DNA from: Pinus tabuliformis
Taxonomy: Eukaryota; Streptophyta; Pinopsida; Pinales; Pinaceae
DNA length: 64,000 bases
Reading direction: 5' to 3'
Assembly (NCBI GenBank): GCA_031772625.1
Contig: CM062817.1
Coordinates: 952,156,842-952,220,841 of the forward strand
Positions 33,431 through 45,614 of this stretch are shown piece by piece; the stretch's first letter is position 1; each line of letters opens with the position of its first letter. Under the pieces are notes generated by a model, which made no database searches, was not told the DNA's origin, and was given only the letters and a program-made list of their open reading frames with translations. Position numbers and translations under genes: made by a program.

Positions 33431-33603
33431 CTAGGCAATGCGATACGAGAGTTTGACATCAAAGGACGCAACAGTTAGTATGACTTGAGAAAAACTGGTA
33501 GCTGTATGATTGGGACCGTGGAATTTAATGTCACAAACCAAATGGGAAACTTCGTGTAGAGCTTCTGACCAAGCCTGAAATTTTAAATTCCCTTTGCCCA
33601 TCA
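33431..33603 (-). pseudogene. GH3 xylosidase-like block 1
   Basis: Reads WSEALHEVS and then SFSQVILTVASFD, the region around the WWSEALHG signature of plant beta-xylosidases. It ends with a GT donor (ctag/gtttg) at 33430. A 165-base intron follows to 33266. The first Trp of the signature is Ala here. The upstream edge is uncertain. Confidence 0.72.
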
Positions 33604-36600
33604 CAAATGAAAATTTGATGATGTTTTTTTTTCATGCCCTTCATTATATGTTCTATATAAATTTGAAAGTATCAACCTTCTTTAACCTCCTCTAATGTGG
33701 AAACTCTCTTTCAATTACTCTTTCATCTCAACTTTTATTTATCTCTTTGTGAGAGTGCCTTATTTTTTCCTAATTTAACATATGTGTTTTCTTGAGATCC
33801 TAATGACATTAATCACCTAGGTCTTGAAAGTTTCATAACACTAAAAATAACCACCAAAATATTAAACTAAATAATCACCTATAAATGACATTAATGTAGC
33901 ATTAAGTCAATATTAACTACCATAGAAATTAACCTATCCTTAAAATTGTCTTGGGGAAAAGAAGGAAATGTGACACAATAAAATAAGTGACATGATAAGA
34001 ACACTAATTAAAACAACTGTGGACAAATCACTCATGTGTTTGGCTAAGTAAAGCTAGGGTACCCACCAAATTTCAGGAATGGATGGAGCTATGTACTCTA
34101 CCAAAGTAACCCAAGGCTTGCACGTGTCCCCAATGTCTTGAGATGGCCTCTACCACAAACAAGACAATGAGGCAACCCACAAGGGGTGAAATATGTCCTT
34201 AGGGGATTTGAACCATGGGAGAGAGGAGAATATCACGCTGAAAACTTACTGTAGAAGTTTGGAATTTCCTTTGACCATCAAAATGTCCTTATAAATTCAT
34301 ATTATGTGTTTATATGTTTATAAATTCTAATACAATAGCCTAAAAGTGAAATTGGTGGTAAATAAGTATGGAGAAAACCAACATCACATATGGAGAACAG
34401 TGCGACCCACATCACTGCAGAGACAACATCACCTATCAAATTAAACATTGTTTCCCCTCTTATTTCTACAACTAAATCATGACCAATATTGGTGACTGCT
34501 AAACGATCAAACTTGAATGATGGTATCACTTCTTCCAAAGTTACCAAGGATTTACGTCTATGTCTACAAACTCTTAGGAGGAACCACTACCACAACGATG
34601 CAATCTATGAATGTAAAATATGTGTGAGGGGATTCCAAACTCAGTGGGAAAATGTCACTAATCCCACCACTTATCTTACAATATCCATTGTTGACAACAT
34701 TGAAGGCTTACATTAACATTGGACTTCTAAATATACTTAACCTCTTATCATATACAGAGACAGATAACTTGTAAAATGAATATTATTGAAAATTGTTTGT
34801 TACTAAAGTGCAGAGTAGGATGTCAATAAGTTTTAGGCTAGATTACCACTAGTTTTAAGACGCAATCAACAACGAGACATAGTTAGGTGGGGATAATGGG
34901 TTTAGAAAATTTTGAACTTCACTCAGCCCTTGCATTTTCTAAAATTGGAAGCAATGAAAACAAATTAATTTTAAATTTCATTCAAGGAAGCAGAAACCAA
35001 CATGAATAATGGGAAACGAGATAATCAAACACTTCTTGAAAACATAATGAAGCCTATAGATGAAGCCAAGCATTGCTCCTCACAGGGTCGTGTGGAAAGG
35101 CATATACACGTTCATCTTGTGATGACATCATAATCATCAGTTTTAAGCTCATATCATGATTATTTATGAATACACATTGGTTACTTATTGTGGTTTCTCA
35201 GAAGCTAACTCACAACAATCATGCTTATGGCTTTCTTATCATTCCAATCTATAAAATAACCCATGGAGATGTGTCAATTGTCATGACATTGCAAACAGAC
35301 AGAGTTTAATTGTCCGAAAACTTATTTTCTACTAGATTCACTGCCATGACAACAGTTGAAGAATAAAATGAAAATATATTGGATTGGTATATGAAGTAGG
35401 CATTATGCTCAAGAGGTTATTTCTAACTTTACTGATTAGATAAAACATACAAGAAATTAATAGAAATAGTTTAAAGGTATGTGTTTGGAGATATGAGCGA
35501 GTGGGTACCTTTGCTCCTTCAAGAAAAATGATTTAAGAGATTCAAAACATTCTTATTACCTCGTCGTCGCCAACTGATATATTTATTACACACTTGAATT
35601 TTACTAATACAAAAACAACTCTATATATTCTCCATATATATAGTTTTACAATAAATTTAAAAGACATTATATCCTACAACCTCTATCTATTCTCATTATT
35701 ATCTTATTTACATCCCACATTAATGCAAGCTTGTGTGGTACAATCATACTCTTGGGGAGTAAATAAATACAATGCTTCAAAATTAAAATACAATGTTTGC
35801 CAGACAGTTTACAAGACCTCACAATTAGAAAGCCAATGCCTTCCATACCATATTAGTTGTAGCATTCATTACATTTGTAGTAAAATCTAATATGACATTC
35901 AGACATTTATGTACTCTCTCTTCAAGAATTACAGTCAATGTAACATGGAAGGGAGGGTGTTGGAGCCTGATAGGTACTAGCCTAGTAGGCAATCAACCTG
36001 AGCATTTAAATCAACTTAAGTTCAAACTGTGTTATGTATCGGTCTCCCGTCCAGCCTCCCATGAAATAGAGGTATAATAGATTTTGTAAGATTAGCATTA
36101 AAATTAGATGTCAAAATGATGGGTTGTAGATGCAAAAGACCCATCAAAACTGACATGTAAAATATTTTGCCCACCATCAAATACATCCCACAATGCAAAA
36201 TATGTCCTGTGGGACATCAAATTCTAGTCCTGGATCCACGTCATGCCAATGGAATCAAATATGACATTCACAACATGTAGTTGTTCATTCTAGACTCTTA
36301 TAAAATATTTTTTAACCACCTATCAAGGTTTTAAATGGGCATTAAATGCTCATGCAAAAGGGTTAGTTAGACTAGTTGTCACTCTTAACGAGGGCTTTGG
36401 AGAGTTCATTGAGACTAGGCGAATGTTATGGTTTTCTATTCTGTAATGAGAGCTTTGTGCCTATAATGGTGCATCCACATAAGGGAGTGGAAATTCACCA
36501 AAATACATGGGTACCTAACTATTGCAACTACTTACCCAGTAAGAACTCCTTCGAGTGCATGGTGCTTTGATAATCTCAATTAAATCCACCTAAATGTATA

Positions 36601-36780
36601 GGAAACTTCAGGTTTTTAGACCTATCATGCTCCATAGAGTTTATAACCAACATAATGCACTCATAAAGAATTCAACTGACACATGCCCCATACTCTATCA
36701 GAGATTTTGCACTATATTAAACAAGTTATCTCGATCATTACGGACACATGGATAATCGGTATGCCTTATTACAAGAGTCA
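33604..36780. other. Unassigned AT-rich stretch
   Basis: No gene, LTR pair or domain recognised. Short open frames (34302-34547 minus, 35594-35890 plus) show no motif. The missing N-terminal exon of the xylosidase remnant was looked for here on the minus strand and not seen. A tgttggagcctga start near 35960 resembles an LTR edge but has no partner. Confidence 0.45.
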
Positions 36781-36859
36781 TACAATGATACACCCTTTAC
36801 ATAATACATAGATAGATATGGTTACATACTATTTACATGCTCCATATCCTCTACAACAG

Positions 36860-37600
36860 TCATAACCTCAGCACCAGTTTGGGTGAGATTACCAAACCTA
36901 CTCTTGCATCTCTGGAATCTCTCCTCACTAAAAGCCATTGGAAATGAAATTGGGAAATTTTACTGCAGGTGCCCAGAAACAGAGGAATATGCTAGAACCA
37001 CCTATGCATGCATCTGTGTGGAAATGGATTTCAGTGCTGGATTCCCAGCTGAAATAAACCTAACAAGTACATATTATGTGTGGAACCAGGAACTCGATTA
37101 CAAAATTGTCCTCTTTAGATGTCAATCCTTCTTTGATACAGGGCATCTAGCCAAAAATTTCCCAAAAGCCTCCCAGAAAAATTCTGCTAGAAACAACCAC
37201 CACGGATCTACATGGAGGGGAGGAGCACAAAAAGGACACTACACTATCATCAAAGAATAATAATCTAGAGAAAACTCTGAATCACAAGAAATCGGGCAAG
37301 AAAGAAACAACTCTCAAGACAAGTAGGGAGAAAGGCCCGCCCAACAAATCAATAGTTATAAGGATTCGACCGCACAAAATAAATCTTCATCTAACAGCAA
37401 AGCAGATCTCCTAGACCAAACTTCTTCTCCAACTATCTTCAAGAGGATGAACACAATAGATCGTGAATCTAAGACACCAATGTCCGAAGAACCGGAAGAG
37501 ATGAAGGAGATGCAAGATAAAGGAAGTTGGAAGACAATAGAGAAAAAAAAGAAAGCTACAGCACCAATCTCGCCAAGAAAGATGAGGAGCCATATAATTA
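36860..37600 (+). pseudogene. LINE ORF1 fragment (DUF4283 / CCHC type)
   Basis: The frame reads APVWVRLPNLLLHLW, GNEIGKF, TYACICVEMDFSAGFP, then a zinc-finger-like FRCQSFFDTGHLAKNFP in which the second and last Cys are Phe. This is the ORF1 (Gag-like, RNA-binding) part of plant L1-type non-LTR retrotransposons. A stop at 37258 and frame changes follow; Lys/Ser/Glu-rich sequence continues to about 37600. No endonuclease or RT (ORF2) follows, so it is a truncated dead copy. Confidence 0.75.
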
Positions 37601-37837
37601 AAAACTAAGAAAATTATAGGTCCGATAGACCAATTTGGTCTCAGTGGACATTAACCACCACCATTATCATCATCATCATCATGCAGGAAACAAGTACAAG
37701 CTTTTATAATGTCGCATGTTATTACAATACTCCTCCCAAGTAACAACTATAACTAAGATCAAGTTCAAAAACATCAATGAACAATATACATAATCTACAC
37801 ACAACATGTTAGACTTCCTCCAAATATAAAATGTGAT

Positions 37838-38101
37838 TCATATTTCCACATGGTCTTGGTTTCGATTCAATATAATAAAAGGTGCACCTTGTTTATCGAT
37901 CTGCAACAAATCTCCATTGCTACCACAAGGAATATCATTGCCATGCTTTTGGATGAAATTCCAAAAACTCTCTATTATGTCTACAAAATCATTATGTCCT
38001 CCATGTTGAAAACTCATAATTCCAACTAAGAGATATCTACCATTAACACTGTGCGTAAAATAATATTGCTTTAATTCATCTTTCACCACTATAATAACCA
38101 A
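37838..38101 (-). CDS. Hypothetical 87-codon frame
   Basis: Starts ATG at 38101. It has a well-mixed composition (KDELKQYYF, LLVGIMSFQHGG, IESFWNFIQKHGNDI) more protein-like than its surroundings. I recognise no family. It may be an exon or remnant of a host gene or of a retroelement. No LTR, splice or promoter evidence. Confidence 0.25.
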   Translation of the reverse strand: MVIIVVKDELKQYYFTHSVNGRYLLVGIMSFQHGGHNDFVDIIESFWNFIQKHGNDIPCGSNGDLLQIDKQGAPFIILNRNQDHVEI

Positions 38102-38310
38102 CCACTAGTTATTCATTATAGAAAAATTCTAGCATCTATACAACAAATTCTTCATATATGCTCCTCCATTATGATTTACTTATAGGATTGTCATCTCAAA
38201 AAACATACGGATTGGAGACCAATCAAATATTTTGGCCAAACATTGGGACCACACAAAATAATCAGGAACTTATTGTACTATAGGTTCTGACATCAACCTA
38301 ACTATAAACA

Positions 38311-38449
38311 TTGAACAATAGCGCATTTTTGGAGTTAAAGAGCAAGAGAGCCCATCGTTATATAACATTTGTGATTGATGAGAAGCTTCAGCAGATTACC
38401 ATGGACAAGATAGGAACTCCTAGGGAAATTTATGATGATTTCAGTGCTT
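38311..38449 (+). pseudogene. Actin-depolymerizing factor (ADF/cofilin) fragment
   Basis: Reads FLELKSKRAHRYITFVIDE, QQITMDKIGTPREIYDDFS. These are the first helix-strand portion of plant ADF, an actin-severing protein, corresponding to roughly residues 15-60. The CK before FLELK is lost (an in-frame stop lies just upstream of the frame) and after DDFSA the sequence leaves the family, so the YDFDFVT core, the actin-binding long helix and the C terminus are missing. No poly(A) tail or flanking intron was identified. An isolated single-block fragment. Confidence 0.8.
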
Positions 38450-40580
38450 ATAAATGCAATATTCAATCTCAAAAATGGTTACTACAATCCATTTAGAATT
38501 GAAAACTTCAGCTCCCATACTATGGATAATGGCTCTTTAAAATCACACTCATATAAGGAATACAACTAGGACTTGGTGTTTGTCCTTTGACAACCAATAT
38601 ACCTTGAACAAGACAACACTTGACCTGCTTGTTGATGGCAGCCACACACAACCCTTTCAGTCCACATGTCTTGAACACATCTGACAGGTCCTCTTGCCTC
38701 CCATTGTGCAACTCCTCAATATGCCTCTATCAATGAACTCAAATCCTTTAGGTTACCGAACTCGGCTCAACAAAATTTTCCCTCTAGGTACCTCCTTTTT
38801 CCTTGAAGGTATGCAACACTTAGGGTATTTGAACAATTATTCACAACTCCATTTTTGAACAAGTCTTTGGTATGCCCACTTTTTCCATACTACTACTCCA
38901 AGATGACAAGTCTAGGGCTATGGATGTTTCCCTTATTCTCACTATCTCAATATTCTACAATACACCGAACTAGGGCTAGTTTTCTAGCCTGCTTGACTCC
39001 GACTTTCTTCCTTCAAAGTCTACACATCCTTAGGCGCAATACACCTACCCTTATACCGGTCTTGTTGTCCTTCACAAGTACAAGACTTAGGGCTCTTCTT
39101 TGACAATCACTTAAAAAACCTTCAATTGTACTTGGATTGCCATCAATTTTCCCAACCACAGTCAATTATTTTATTGATCTAGGGCCCACAACACTACCCT
39201 CATCTAGGGCTCTTCAAATATTCCACCTAATAGTGATTTGAGTCCTCTCAAAAACACTATTCTTGTGTATAAATTTCTTTGTTGTCAAATCTATGAAAAA
39301 ATATGAACTAATCCTCTTATCACCCTTCTAAAAATTTATAGATGATTGAACTAGGGTCACAAATCATCCACTAATATCGCATTGACTAAATATTGATAGG
39401 TTGCTCTAGATCTTTGTCCAAGACTTTATGGACAGTCCACCAAAATGAACTCCTCTTCATGTTAATCCATTCCTCATATGGCACATTTCTTCTACTCAAA
39501 CTTCTACTTAGGTTCCACCCTCCTTTGGGTCTGTTTTCTCCACACATACTTCTACAAACCACCTTCCAAATCTATGGTCCATATTGCAGAGATAAACCTC
39601 ACTCTAAGGGTCATGACCCTTCTTATTCGACACATATTTGTAACAATCTTAAGGGCATACCATATCGATTGAACATGCTAGGAAACCACCCTAACTAAGG
39701 AATTCTACTTTTGTTCTAATTTATTTAGAACAAACCCTATCCACCCATACAAAAAAAGAACAACTCTTGCCTCCATAAGAGACTCGACCTAGCTCATATG
39801 GATCCATAGATTCTAGGCATTTCTTTGAATGAATCTTAACCAGAACGTTAGATATCTATGGCCCATCAACTACGATTACCTTAGTCAATATTACATTGGT
39901 GGCTACTTATGTTCTGGCCCTAAATTCTAGTGCAGGATCTCCTCCATTTGTGTTGGTATTTTATCACAGAATTTGCGGCCTGCTAACCACCACAAGATAG
40001 GGTCTCAACCCTCTATGCTATTTCATAATTTGATGAGGCCTTCACACAGAAACACCACTGAAATCACATGCCCAAATTCTCATGAGTCGCCTCTCTTGAG
40101 CTCGATCTGCCAAAAGATAACAAAGAGTATGACATCCTACTTCCTATCTTGAACTCATTAAGGTATGTAACATTCTTGTGAAACCTCACATGATGATCTT
40201 ACTATTGGTGGATGATCATGGCCTCCCCTTAGCAACCCTTACTAAACCTTCTAACTCGACCTACTTAAGGACTGCATCTATCCTCGCCTTCTTGATAAAA
40301 TGAGGTCCTTCCCACTTGATTTTCTTTCCTTCATACTAAGGCCTCCTTAAATATCTTTTCCTAGCTAAGCCTCTTAGGAACCCTGTATAACTTACAGGTT
40401 TTATCCACTTAGACCTTAGGAAATATTAATTTTCCTTTTTTATTTTATTTTATATTTTAAACCCCATCTTAGGTCCAAAGCCCCTCCACTTGGGTTATTT
40501 TACCACAAATCCTTTTGTGACCAAAATCACAAACCCATCTCACTAGGTTTGTGGAGTACCTCCCAAGCTACACAATTCAA
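38450..40580. other. Unassigned stretch
   Basis: No convincing gene. The phrase ctagggct recurs (38911, 38973, 39070, 39180, 39206). 40260-40330 on the minus strand could be a gypsy pol tail (KWEGPHFIKK-like) but is too short to call. Confidence 0.4.
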
Positions 40581-40589
40581 CAACATAGT

Positions 40590-42670
40590 CTAGTTGTAGT
40601 AACCGTAACTTGGTCCAACTCTTGTAGTCAAGTGAAGACATTCTTGGGTTCCCAAGATGCAAACTAAGTTAGAGGTAATGTGAGGGCATGATAGACAGGC
40701 AGGGTTAGGGCATGCCAAGGAATGAAAAGGCGTGCTAACACACACCAAACAATGCCAATGCATGATGAGGAGTGTTAGGGAGTGTTGAGGCATCACGAGG
40801 GAGAACTAGGTCAAAATGCATGGAAATGAACAAATAAGAGTGTGTGCCCGGGAGTGTCAATGAATTCAAGTGTTCCAAGGATGAAGTGCATTAGAAGAAT
40901 TTCATAATAGTATTGCAAGAGGCAAGCCTAGGGTTATGATAAGGGGATCGACAAAGAATTTTTAGACAAAGGGAGACTTTGTGCTCAACACAACACTGTT
41001 TTGCCTTTATCTATTATTTTTTATTTGAAATGTGGCACACTTTGGCCAAATTCTCATGTTTTAAACTATTTTAGACAATTTCATATTGTAAATTGTTGTG
41101 TATAAGTTTTGGGGCACTCGACTTATGACGACTTATATCTTATACATCTTATGGTTCCTATAAACACTTAGTTAATGCTCTATTGTTTGTATGAACTAGA
41201 CATACATGTGAAATATTGACTATGTATGCTATGTTCCTTAGTCGTTTCATGGACATGGCTAGATGTTATCCTTCTCATGGTAATTTCTGAAGTGGGACAA
41301 GTTGAGCTTGGACATAAGTGGCCTAAGATGAGTTATAGGTAGTTCTTAGGTGAACAAGGCACAATCTACTAGTAGTAGGTACTATTGGTCAAATTGTTGT
41401 GGCTGAAGCGAGCCAATGTCAGATGAACTAGAGTAGCTAAGTATTTGGTTGGGTTCCAAGTCGTGAAAAAATGTAAGGCTAGTTGTGAGGGAATGAGTGC
41501 CAAGGCGTACTAGGGAATGCTAACATGTGTCAGATAGTTCAAAGGCATATCAAATATGTTAAGATGTGTCAAGTGCTAAGGAACACCATGATGTGCAAGG
41601 GTGTGACAATACATGCTAGGGACTATGAAGGCAATGAAAATGATAAACAAGTTAAACTACAAGGAAATGAACACATAAGAGGGTTAATAAGTCATCAATG
41701 TACCTTTTCTAAGAGGGGCATGGTAGGCACACCAACACTAGGTGAAAATAGTTGCAAATAGGTGCCAAGTTCGAAATCTTCCTTTGTTACTTCCCATATA
41801 CTTTCCAATAATTGATCTCAAATAAATTTAATATTAAACCATGCCAAAGTATACCAAGGCATCTTAATGAATGCTAGACATGCTAAGACTTGCCAAGCGC
41901 CAATACGTGGCAAGTGCCAATGTGTGTTAGGGAGTGATACACATGTTATGAAGTGGCAGGGCATGTCGAAGAGTGGTAAGGTGTGCCAAAGAGTGTTAAT
42001 CCATGATGAGGAGTGTTAGGGAGTACTAGGGAAACATAAGGGAGCACTAGGTAAAAATTCATGGAAGTGAATGAATATGAGGTTGTGTCATGGAGTGTCA
42101 ATGAGTGCTAGCTAACATGCCAAGGAGGGAATGACAAGTTATGTTAAGCACCAGTAAGGCATGCTATGGAATACCAGGGCATATCAAGAAGTACAAGAGA
42201 GTTCTAGGGAGTTCCAGTGTGTGTTAACATGTGTCAAATAGTGTCAAGGCATGCCAAGACATGTTAGTCTGTGGAGGGTATCAGCGTATGCCAATATGTG
42301 TCAAGGATTTTCAAGGAAACAAATCGAAGAACCAAGCTAAAATGCAAGTAAATGAACACATAAGAGGGTTAATAAGTCGTCAATTTATCTTCTTCAAAAG
42401 GAGAATGCTAGGAAAGCTAGTAATAGGTTCCAATACATGCCAAGTGCCAATGTGTGCCAAGTGCTAATGTATGTTGATGCATGCCAAAGTGTTCCAGGGC
42501 ATGGTAGGGACTACATGGCATGCCAACACCTGCTAGGAGAGTGCTATGCTAGGGCCTTGCAACATGTGCTTGGGTGTCCTAGTCACGGCAATATGTTCTA
42601 TGTATAAATATGTTCCAAGACATGCGAGGTGCCAAGGAATGTTAGTGTGTGCCAAAACATGTTAAGGGGG
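40590..42670. repeat. Degenerate GCCAAG / TGTGTGCCAA repeat field
   Basis: Dense, imperfect words such as gtgccaa, catgccaag, tgttagggagt and ccaatgtgtgccaagtgc. A longer unit recurs at about 40802, 41632, 42046 and 42327: aaaatgca.g.aaatgaacacataagagggtt, twice followed by aataagtc.tcaat. Spacing is irregular (about 280-830 bases). It reads like a decayed minisatellite with higher-order units. Short frames in it are incidental. Confidence 0.7.
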
Positions 42671-43014
42671 CCAAGAGTGTTGAGGAGTTCTAGGTCTATC
42701 TCATTAATAGAATTGACAGAGCTTGATTATGTATTAAATAATATAGTTCCTACACACACTACTGTAACTTTATATAAAAGTAATTTGTTAGATAATAAAC
42801 CTAATAAAGATGAATCATGCATTGACTCGTAGGAAAACTATATTCTCATTACTTGAGGGAAATGATACACACTAATTATTTCTTAACAAATTGAATAACT
42901 CTAACGACTATGGAATTGGACACATAAGGAAAATGACTCCACAACGATGGTATTAAATCATTATGTTTTGACAAAAAATATAGTAACATGCACATTGCAT
43001 CATCAAAAACTCAT
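42671..43014. other. Unassigned stretch
   Basis: AT-rich with no recognised feature. Confidence 0.4.
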
Positions 43015-43301
43015 TGGAATGATCAATGATGACGAACATTTTTTCGCCGTCGCCAAAAGTAACCAAAAAGAGCGTTGGTAAGGGTTAATAAAATATCATC
43101 ACTAGAAGTATCACCAAAGAGAGAATTGGTGACGGACCTTTAACAACCCTCACCAAAAGTGTAATTGAAAATGGATTTGGTGACAAGCCTTAAAGGACCA
43201 TCACTATATGCACTTACAACAACGCTTTTTTAAGGACGATCACCATATGTTAAAGCTCTATCATAGGCATGACCCTCACCAATGACCTTTTTGTTGTAGT
43301 G
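43015..43301. mobile_element. CACTA (En/Spm-type) transposon end
   Basis: The right edge reads ...cctttttgttgtagtg, whose reverse complement CACTACAACAAAAAGG is a CACTA-type terminal inverted repeat. Inward lie several short subterminal repeats of ttggtgacgg / ccctcaccaa / ccgtcgccaa / ccatcacta type, as expected for transposase binding. No matching CACTA... left end was found in the window, so only one terminus is supported. Confidence 0.65.
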
Positions 43302-43440
43302 GAATAATTATTTAAACAATGATTTAATAATTATTCCTATAGAAAATTAAATAAACAATTATTTATTTAATTATTCTCATGGGCTTTTTGATTTAAATCA
43401 GAAAATAATTTAATAAAAGTGGTTTACTAAATTATTTTCC
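43302..43440. other. AT-rich stretch with imperfect inverted repeats
   Basis: aataattatttaaacaatgatttaataattatt reads partly as its own complement. Follows the CACTA end directly. Confidence 0.45.
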
Positions 43441-43549
43441 ACAGGGAAAGTTGTTTTACTATGGTAAAACTAATCCTAAATGGTCTAATTCGATCCATCT
43501 AATTAGAAATGGCTTTGTGATCATTTTTTGGTGATAACATAGATATTCT

Positions 43550-44460
43550 TTTTCAGGAGTATGAAGAGAAGATACTAAAACATAAGAATATTCTCACGCT
43601 GGATGTTGAGTTGCACACTACACCATCCAAGTGGTGGGTTGTGCATAAGAAGCAAGTCATCGGGTGGTGACAATGTAAAGAAATATTGAAATTCATGTTT
43701 GGGACCATCTCTAGGCTCCCTAGAGAGAAATATTTAGGGATATGATGTCCCAAGACCCACCTAAAACAATGCATCACAACATGGAGAAGAGGACGAGTAC
43801 CACAACAAGAATGGGTACATCAATTTATACACATCTTGGATGTCATTCTAGCAAACGGGTATACTTAATTAGAAGTGCACAGAGGAACACATGATTGGGA
43901 CGAGGTGGCACAAAATTTCAGGGCAAGGTTTAGATTTGAAGCAGAAGAGAAAATGCTAGAGGAAGCCCTAAAGGTGTTGTGCAAAAGATATTTATTTTTG
44001 ATGATCCAAACATGACTAGGGATGGAATATTGTGTGCTAAACACCAACACTTGCGGCGTTTATAAAAGTTTATGTAATGCTACACCATAGTAGAAAAGGG
44101 ATAGGATAATGAGGATCCCAGGAATATTCAAAATCCAAAAGTTGAAGGTGAGCACGCAGTGGAGGGACCACCATTGCAATTCAAGGAGTATGTGAAGCCA
44201 ATCAAGACAAGGTAAATATTAGAACTGAGGAGAGTCCCAAGATGGAAACTATTGGAGATTATTAGGATAAGGATATTGTCAGGAAGGTTGTGAACATATT
44301 AAACTTGGTCCAGACTCTTGGTGATATTCGGGAAATGGGGACACTGATGATGCTAAGGTCAAAGACGTGGAGGCAAGAAGGATGTTTACGTGTTATGAGA
44401 ATATTGGTCTGATTCATGGCTACACATCCTTCGAAGAACCAGGTTAAATGATTAAGTGAC
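43550..44460 (+). pseudogene. Decayed gag-like retroelement remnant
   Basis: On the plus strand, fragments such as PSKWWVVHKKQ, WVHQFIHILD, HDWDEVAQNF.ARFRFE and a Cys-poor FTCYENIGLIHGY appear in order with stops between them. This is the pattern of a Ty3/gypsy gag: a W-rich core, the amphipathic helices, then a zinc knuckle with the second Cys lost. No protease or RT is visible downstream. Identification is tentative. Confidence 0.4.
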
Positions 44461-44463
44461 ATT

Positions 44464-44545
44464 AGGAAGGGGGGAGGCGTGTGTCATCCCCTATGTACCT
44501 ATATAGGAAGGGGGGAGGGGTGTTTCATCCCCTATGTACCCATAT
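44464..44545. repeat. 41-base tandem duplication
   Basis: Two units of aggaaggggggagg.gtgt..catcccctatgtacc.atat, differing at about three positions, lie head to tail. Confidence 0.85.
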
Positions 44546-45614
44546 AAACTTTATGTAAATAAATTCAGAATGGGTAGGACTAATGGTTATGGTGATGCTT
44601 AAAGATCTTAGGTAGAAGAAGTGTGAACTCATCCAATGTTATAGAAGGGAAGAGGTTAAGGTAGAAGTTACATAAGTCTCGTCAAAGATAGGCAAAATTT
44701 TGTGTTGGGGGCAACAATGTCAATAGAAAATTGGGTGCAAAGGTCATGACAGAAGATGGGTTTGCAAACTAGGCATTAATGACAGTGTATCTCAGCATGT
44801 GAAAGTTCAAAGACATCAATTAAGGGAAAAGTCATGTGATAAAAAATACACTAAAAGGGCCAATCCACTTAGCGAAATCCTTAGGGAAAGGGAAGAAGGA
44901 GGTTTAACATATAATTGAATCTCTTTTGGTAGCAGGAGAAGGCTGAGAAGTTGTTAATCCACCCATGGATTAAAGAGATAGGATGGTGAAGGGGAGTTAA
45001 TACTAAGGTGAAGATATCTGAATCAATTAGCACTAACTAGAGCGAGTCACATCATTCATGTGAACCTTCATGCTGGTGTAATATGGGAGGTGACTATGGA
45101 ACGATTTGATGCCCATGGAGGTTATATTAATAAGAAATCCATTATGAATAGGTTGAAACTACCAATAATAATGATAAAGGAGAGCACGACAGAAATGCTA
45201 TAAGTTACCACCTAAGGGCCTCAAGGAGAACAAGCAAGTGTTCAAGAATGAGTTGAGGTTGATAGAAAAATAATGGGAGTGAGGAAGTAGAGAGGAGGAG
45301 ATCATGAAAAGGTAGCGTGACAAAAAGAGGCTAGTTTTAGATATGCATAGAGAACATGAAAGAGGGAAGAAAAGAAATTTAAGGGAATGGTGGAAGGAAC
45401 CACAATGAATATGAATGCCAACAAGAGGATGTGACTATGGAAAAGGATATTATGACAAAGAGCCATGAGTAAGAGAAATGAAAATAGGAGGTATAGGTCC
45501 ATAAAGGTGGAAGAATTTCATCGAGATGTCCAAACGAAGGAGTATCCCTACCGCTCAAAACGATGGTTCCCACATAAGCATACAGATGCACTAATTAGTT
45601 CATATTGACACCAT
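44546..45614. other. Unassigned stretch, probably retroelement interior
   Basis: Purine-rich on the plus strand, with no recognised domain. Confidence 0.35.

Larger units (their letters stand above)
14376..33603 (-). pseudogene. GH3 beta-D-xylosidase-like gene remnant, split by two retroelements
   Basis: Five minus-strand blocks, in the right order, match plant glycoside hydrolase family 3 beta-xylosidases (cell-wall enzymes that release xylose from xylan fragments). Order: 33603-33431, 33265-32951, 20303-20133, 19375-18892 and 14925-14376. Recognisable motifs include [51 protein letters not shown] and VDVSF. GT and AG splice signals flank several blocks. In-frame stops occur in most blocks, so it is a pseudogene. 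The N-terminal signal-peptide region and the C-terminal end after SDYNPV were not found. An Athila-like element fills the second recognisable intron and a small-LTR element breaks the coding region. Family assignment is by eye. Confidence 0.8.

Noticed and set aside
40260-40330. Possible gypsy integrase C-terminal tail on the minus strand
   Set aside because: Only about ten residues look similar and the flanks give no support.
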